NCBI GenBank assembly: GCA_933228895.1
Contig: OW121847.1
Span: forward strand, 82,687,656-82,751,655
Source of the DNA: Platycnemis pennipes
Taxonomy: Eukaryota > Arthropoda > Insecta > Odonata > Platycnemididae
Direction: 5' to 3'
Length of the DNA stretch: 64,000 bases
This document shows, piece by piece, positions 58,597 to 64,000 of the stretch (positions within the stretch are counted from its first letter, which is position 1; each line of letters begins with the position of its first letter). The translations under genes and the position numbers were made by a program. Under the pieces are notes generated by a model. The model searched no databases. It saw only the letters and a program-made list of their open reading frames with translations, and had not been told where the DNA came from.

Positions 58597-58915
58597 ATGT
58601 GGGGATCGGGTTGGTATGGCCTCCCCATCCCGAGGGTCCGGGTTCGATTCCCGGCGGTGGCGGATTTTTCATTGGCAAACTGGTCCCTACTTGAGTGCCT
58701 AGTGGAGGGCATTTCAGGTACAGTACTCCGCCCGTCGGATGGGACGTTAAGCCTTGGTCCCCTTGGCGCCTGTCGTTAAAGAGTAGGCTAATGCCGACGC
58801 CGGGTTTCTCTCCATCCTTCCTTCCTTCCCTGAAAACTCCTACCATTACCCAATTACCCACCTATCCTAAATGGCGCAAGTGACCTCTGTTGTCGGTCGC
58901 CTCCCATAAGTAACC
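58597..58915 (+). repeat. tRNA-like SINE with conserved central block
   Basis: The B box GGTTCGATTCC lies at 58641-58651 within a tRNA-like head (GTCCGGGTTCGATTCCCGGC). The body carries GTGGAGGGCATTTC and CGTCGGATGGGACGTTAA (58733-58750), then CTTGGTCCCCTTGGCGCC, GTAGGCTAATGCCGACGCCG and TTCCTTCCTTCC. The same body is found at 59.2-59.5 kb, so it is a real dispersed family. Confidence 0.75.
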
Positions 58916-59109
58916 AGAACCATAACTAAGAGATGTGACATTTGACGGCCATGATGCATTATTACTCGTTGCATCTCAGTTAAATAGTTCTATCTCAAAA
59001 GCCTTGAATTGAAATTATTTTTCTTCTCTCTATCGTTCCACCATTTGGCTCATTTATTTATTTCAGAATCGTCATACCATCCTTGGCCAGCGCGCATCCC
59101 ATCCGGCTA

Positions 59110-59570
59110 CAGTAGTTGGTCAGAAATCCAGCCATGCAACTCAAAGTTCGTTGGTTCGAATCCAATCTCGGGCTTAACTAAGGTTAGTGTACTGCTGGGT
59201 TTGAATTCTGGCGGTGCTCGAGTTGTCAGTGGTATATCATCGGACCCCTCTTGGGTGCTGTGTGGAGAGCACTTCGAGTACTACACTCTGCCCGTCGGAT
59301 GAGACCTTAAATCGTGGTCCTTTTAGTGTCTTTCGTTAGGAGCAGCTTAATGCCGGCGCCGGGTTTCTGTCGACCTCAGTACTCTGTACATCAAATGAGA
59401 CGTTAAAGCGTGGACCCCTTGGCACCTTTGGTTCAGAGCAGGCTAGTTCCTACGCCAGGTTTCCTCTCCACCCTTCATCTGTTCCCTGAAATATCCTTCC
59501 TACACCCAATTGCCCTGCAATACCAAATTGGACAAATGATCTTACTATGGGTTGCCACACCCAAATAACT
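59110..59570 (+). repeat. Composite SINE with two heads and a duplicated central block
   Basis: Two Pol III B boxes occur 45 bp apart: GGTTCGAATCC (59153-59163) and GGTTTGAATTC (from 59199). The central block occurs twice, at 59293-59310 (CGTCGGATGAGACCTTAA) and 59389-59406 (CATCAAATGAGACGTTAA). Each is followed by TGGTCC/TGGACC, and the block is then followed by AGGCTA and CGCCGGG/CGCCAGG. It is a relative of the 58.6-kb SINE that has gained an internal duplication, with another SINE head inserted or fused in front. Confidence 0.7.
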
Positions 59571-61200
59571 TCTAATACACCTATTTGTATTTTACTCACA
59601 CTCCGAATTTACATAATGGATTTTTCTTAATCCTTAGTTCTATCTCATCGTCACCAGCTCTCTTGTTTCAGCGTATTTATTACGAAATAGTTCCTTTTAA
59701 ATATATGGATATCACACGCTGAATTCATCCAGCTCAAAGAGATCACATTTGTGGCTAGTTTGCTTCAAGCTCGTGGTTTCGCTTCGATTACATGTCATAA
59801 ACACGTACGCGGGCCCCTCCTTGATAAAAGATACGGGGTATGACGAACCTCGCTCGTTCCCAAGGCAACCTTATAAATGCAACTCGTCGCGCACACGACG
59901 AGGAGAGCTCGCGTAGTTATATTTCACGCACTGCTTTCTCCCTTCACTTTCACTGGGAACCGGAAGACAGCAGCGCGCTTATGCTAGTTTCCGGATTCGG
60001 TGACTGTTGCGGTAGGTCGGGAGAGAGAGAGAGAGGAGTATTAATGAGAAATATCCCACGCCCTTATCCCCAGGAATGACGTCGATCCATTGCATGGCAG
60101 AAAGGTAATGAATTGCGTAACGGGAATGAGATGAACGCTTCACCAGTCGAGGTGGTTCAGTTAAAAAGCTCTGTGGTAGGTCAGTGATGCTTTTTGTTTT
60201 ATTCTTGTAGAAGATTCCGCCTTATGTTGCGGAAATCCCAAGTATTTCGACTGGCCGAAAGGGTGGTTTTATGAATAGTTTCAACTTGGAGTCGATGAAC
60301 TTGAAGATGGAAGAGCTTGAAGATGATGTACCACGTCCGGTGGAATCGCGATAAACGTGGCAGTTGTAAATTAGCGTATGCTTTACACATGGAGGGGGTG
60401 ACATCCTTCGTAGGTATATTTTATAGCGACGCAAAATCAAAGTTTCTGTAGTTCAAGACAAAGGGAAAGTGAAAAGTATTATCTTTCGAAACAAAAGCGA
60501 AAATGTAAAAAGTCAAAGGAAGAGAATGGGTAAGTAATAAAGAATGTAAGGGGTAAGAATGTTTCGTGCTAAATTAAAACCGCTTTTAATCAACATTTAG
60601 CCATTTTAGAAGCCTACACCTAAAAAATAAAAACTATACCCCATTAATTATTTTAAAGTCTTACTTTACTGTAACTAAACTATCTCAAACCATACATTAC
60701 TCATAAGTAACCCTTGCTCTCTCGACAACTACAAAAAAGGTTTGTGAGTTACCCTAATGAAATCCATACAGTCTTGAACTTTATTTTTACCAGATTTGAC
60801 GAAATTTTTACGGGGTGGTTGGAGAGGGTAGAGTATGTATGAATGTATGTATAACTATCCCATGTATGTATGTACCATTAGCCCTTTGGGGGGTGAAATT
60901 CACATATCAGGTTAAGGAGAGGGCTGTTCCTTGCACTGTGGTGCAGTAATGTTTCCAGAAATATCAAGAAAAAAGTCCACTCTTAAGTAGCAAAAAGTCA
61001 AGCGGGTTGGTTAAACTGGATATGTATGTAGAATGAAATTCCTGGTTTCGTACGTGGGACCTCCGGTCGTTAGCTCAACATTCTTTGTACTGGGCTACCA
61101 CGCTTTCCGTCATTTCTCTGTGTGTTCACATTTGAACTTGCGACATAGGAGAGAGATCGAGGGGAATTTTTCCACCATTACTAGACTAGATTCTATGCTC
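59571..61200. other. Intergenic DNA with GC-rich patch and microsatellite
   Basis: A CpG-rich patch lies at 59760-60110 and includes GAGAGAGAGAGAGAGG (60020-60035). TATG-type repeats lie at about 60834-60876. No gene is recognised. Confidence 0.4.
60834..60876 (+). repeat. TATG-type microsatellite, imperfect
   Basis: GTATGTATGAATGTATGTAT, an interruption, and CATGTATGTATGTACC form an imperfect tetranucleotide repeat. Confidence 0.7.
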
Positions 61201-61204
61201 AAAG

Positions 61205-61640
61205 AACCTACGGCTTCGACTTAGGAAGAACTTCATCAAAACATTCGCATGGAGAGTGGTACTCTGTGGATCAGAGACATGGAACTTTAGGGAAGCAGGC
61301 AAGCACATATTTGAGGCCTTCGAAACATGGTGCTGGAGGAGAATGCTGAAGATTAAATAGACAGATAAAGTGAGGAACAAAGAGGTGTACAGAAGGGCAG
61401 ATGAAGAAAGGACAATATGGAGAACGCTACAGCAAAGAATAAACAGATGGATTGGACATTCCCTGAGACACAATGGGTTAATTAAAAATATAATAGAGAG
61501 GAAAATTGAAGGGAAGGTCCCGTGAGTAAGACCAATGGACAAGAATATAGGGAAAATAAAGAAGGATGTGTAAGAGAAAACCTATCAGGGCGTGAGGGAA
61601 TTGACACTGAATAAGGCAGAATACAGGGCTGCAGTATACT
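61205..61640 (+). pseudogene. 3' end of a third LINE family (ENR1/RTE-like)
   Basis: The plus strand encodes, nearly in one frame, VVLCGSETWNF, EAFETWCWRRMLKIK, RINRWIGHSLRHNGLIKNII and LNKAEYRAAVY, with stops near 61358, 61526 and 61572. These are the C-terminal blocks of the LINE group seen at 38.4 kb, but the wording (WCWRRMLKI, WIGH) marks another family. It is 5'-truncated. Confidence 0.75.
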
Positions 61641-63055
61641 AATACTAGGATTGAAATACTAATAATGATGACTAAACTAGAGAAACATTCAGAATTCGGA
61701 TGAAGTATAAATTACACTGCTAGATATATGTTAATTTTTCGGGTAGGTGATTTGTAGGTGGTAACAAAAAAATGCGGATAATTACCACTCGTTTTGGTCA
61801 TTTTCACGAACCGCGGTAGTCAGCTCGGTAACGTTCTGCCAATACAACCCTATGATTGTAGTTTCGGATTTTGCATTGGGCATGGATGCTGTGCTTTTTT
61901 TTAGGTGGAAGGGCTTCTGTTGAGTGAGGGATTATAGCCTAAGCTATTGGAGCACATAAAATCCAGTCTACTACTTCCCATGCCAATGAGTGAGGCTATG
62001 AAGTGTTGATATTCTGTCGCCGGCCATTCGACAACTTAACTCCAGACTTTCAGAATTCAAAGGTTTTGCGATGGAACTCTTTGCTTTACAGTCGTACTAC
62101 TATACTTTTTGAGGTGGCCGATTTTCATTGTATCAATAAATAGACTATCGAAGCTATGAAAATCCAGGTTCAGGAAAAACACAAAAGTTTGTTTTCTCTT
62201 AATTGCTATCTGATCAACAGAATAACTTTTTCTACGCTTTTTCACTGGAAATAGCTTTAGTCACAATAGTTTTTTTTCACAAAATAATGTGGTTCTTATT
62301 GCATGGCACGTGGTTTTGATACGAACGCCATATTTATACGTTGAAAATAATGTAAGGACGATATAATGGACATTAACATTTTAATAAAATATCGGTAAGG
62401 CCAACACTCTTGTTATATAAAGACAAAAATACTGAGCCTGTGATTTTTGTGGAGGAAATCGGGCAGATATTAGTAATTCGTCAATATGAGGCTATCTCAT
62501 GTAAGAAGGTATTGCTCAGATGTGAACAGAAGGCGCAGTAACTTCTTGGATATATCTTTGTACACAACAGAATCAAAGTTTGGTGTATTTTATCAGTATT
62601 TCAAGCATTCCGGCAAGGTTTGACGTCACTTGAAATAGAATTAGGGCGTTATTTAAGGAAAAAATGTGGATTTAAGGATTTCTTAGATTACCATGCTCGT
62701 TCCACAGTAGTAGGCCTATCGCAATAGATTATTTTTCTCCCGTTCACAATTCCTCAATAATCCTTGACCCTCCGGCTTGAAAAATTTTTCTTCATATTTT
62801 CATGTGCTCCCAAGAATCAGCCAAACCCTACCACTAATGGTTGGCTATTAGTAACGGTGTAGCATGCGGTTTCGAATGCCCATAGATGTCGAAGCCACCC
62901 TTGCTTAATTCTACTGCCATGCATAAACAAGCAGATAATCCTCCATATTGATGAAACGTGAGGGACTTTCCACAGAAAGCGTATGTGAAATGGGAACCCC
63001 TCGCTTTTGAACAAGAAAAACCCACGCTCGGTGTGGCATTTAAACCAATGTGCCT
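61641..63055. other. Intergenic DNA with a degraded SINE
   Basis: A head-like segment at about 61805-61905 (CGGTAGTCAGCTCGGTAACG, TAGTTTCGGATTTTG, GGGCATGGATGCTGTG) belongs with the shared-tail SINE group. The rest is AT-rich with no gene recognised. Confidence 0.4.
61805..61905 (+). repeat. Degenerate SINE, plus orientation
   Basis: The A-box region TAGTCAGCTCGGTAACG is clear, the B box is mutated (TAGTTTCGGATTTTG), and GGGCATGGATGCTGTG is shared with the 45.8- and 55.9-kb copies. Confidence 0.45.
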
Positions 63056-63540
63056 ATCCCCGAACTATGAGCAGAGCTTCCCGAGTGTAAACTCTCCCAA
63101 GCACCGCGCTCGCATTATGCGAGCGCTCAAATCCGAGTTGAAGGGTAGCGGGGACGATATTAACCCTTTGCTATGAAGGTAAGGGAAAAAAATTAGGTAC
63201 CTCATCTTTAGCGTCGCTGATGTTATAGGGCAAGAGGCGATCCGTCGCAGCTTTCCCCCGACTCTATAGACACGACTCCACGACCCTTGACGCACCGAGT
63301 GCGATGCCTGCGTTCTCCCATTCCACACCAGTTACAAACGGACGCCGCCGCTTTCCACGGAACTTTCCCCAGAAACGCGAGGCGGAGGAACAATATTCGT
63401 TTTAGTACCACGGTCACCTTTCGCAATGAGACCGAGGGAGGGCGGGGCTCTCCCTTCTCCGGACGACGGAATAGTGGGAGTGACCGCGGGGAAGTGAGCT
63501 CACTGACCGAGGGGACCTGCCGGCGTTAACGACTGCCAAA
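63056..63540. other. CpG-rich patch, possible promoter or unrecognised exon
   Basis: The segment is GC- and CpG-rich, with GGCGGGGC-like (GC-box) sequence near 63440. Open frames overlap on both strands, which is expected from composition. No protein domain or splice context was identified, so no gene is called. Confidence 0.3.
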
Positions 63541-64000
63541 TACATCGCCTAACAGAAGAATTACCCGATTCGCAGTGGAATCAGGTTTTCAGGAGCTCCT
63601 ACTGCTCATGTTTTGTATTGCACAGTCGAACCTTAGCTTACTTCCAAGACACATGCAACGTCAGAACCCTGGCAGTATACGAAATAGTGACTTTTGGGTT
63701 GGCAGGAGGTCGACCTGACCTCAGAAATCGGCCTAATCAATGTCTAATGTTAGAAATCCACAGAACAAGAGTTCCTCAAATAAAATAATTAACAACAAGC
63801 CACTTTACATTAACTCATCTCTCCTCATGAGATCATGGGAATTGCCGATTTGCAGTCGCTTTCTCAGCGGTAGCGTTAACTATTTAGAATCCTAACCATA
63901 AAAGAACCCAGACACCATTACTTATTTATTTTGTCATCCGAAAGGGTGTAGCGTTTGTTTCAGGATTAAGTTAGGTTAGACAGCGCAATAATTTCAGCAG
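63541..64000 (+). other. Right end: spacer with a SINE tail
   Basis: The last 60 bases contain GTGTAGCGTTTGTTTCAGGA, then TTAGGTTAGACAGCGCAATA, matching the tail of the shared-tail SINE family in plus orientation. The copy may continue beyond the window. The rest is featureless. Confidence 0.4.

Noticed and set aside
1..64000. CRISPR arrays, bacterial operons, phage or plasmid functions
   Set aside because: No regularly spaced repeats or compact coding. The window is eukaryotic with spliced genes and retroelements.
1..64000. Endogenous viral or LTR-retrovirus sequence
   Set aside because: No gag, protease, integrase or envelope-like frame and no paired LTRs were recognised; all RT-like sequences are non-LTR in type.

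Overview
This is a eukaryotic, almost certainly arthropod (probably insect) nuclear DNA window. It is AT-rich, has two multi-exon genes with standard GT-AG introns, and is otherwise filled by degraded retroelements, tRNA-like SINEs and small DNA transposons. There is no bacterial-style gene packing. I could not fix the species; the mixture of RTE/ENR1-like LINEs, a jockey-like LINE, a Penelope-like element and several SINE families fits a large-genomed insect.

Layout. 1-1.5 kb: SINE-like fragments. 1.5-4.6 kb: a broken non-LTR retrotransposon with a C-terminal PD-(D/E)XK-type endonuclease. 5.0-6.7 kb: a broken jockey-type LINE on the minus strand. 7,984-18,525 (+): a complete, intact 6-phosphogluconolactonase gene (4 exons, 240 codons), whose 9.2-kb third intron holds a non-autonomous hAT element with an 8-bp target duplication, an 827-bp MITE with TA target duplication, two perfect palindromes in tandem and two SINEs. 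21,526-29,452 (-): a complete CRAL-TRIO/SEC14 lipid-transfer protein gene of the alpha-tocopherol-transfer-protein/clavesin type (7 coding exons, 341 codons). Its introns contain a Penelope-like element remnant with long inverted terminal arms and a GIY-YIG coding remnant, a 5S-rRNA-derived segment and a 25-bp perfect hairpin. The two genes converge tail to tail. 30.3-64 kb: no confidently recognised gene; it holds two tails of one LINE family (38.4 and 40.4 kb), further LINE scraps (49.7, 58.1, 61.2 kb), and at least three tRNA-like SINE families, one with a shared 3' tail and one with a repeated conserved central block.

The protein-coding content is two unrelated housekeeping-type genes: the oxidative pentose phosphate pathway enzyme (cytosol) and a lipid/hydrophobic-ligand carrier. 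CpG dinucleotides are visibly scarce across both genes (about 9.4-30.3 kb) and frequent upstream of 30.3 kb. This suggests germline gene-body methylation and lets young insertions stand out. No wholly new system was demonstrated. The most worthwhile leads are the Penelope-like inverted-arm structure with hammerhead-like motifs, the 5S-derived element, and the SINE with the duplicated core.
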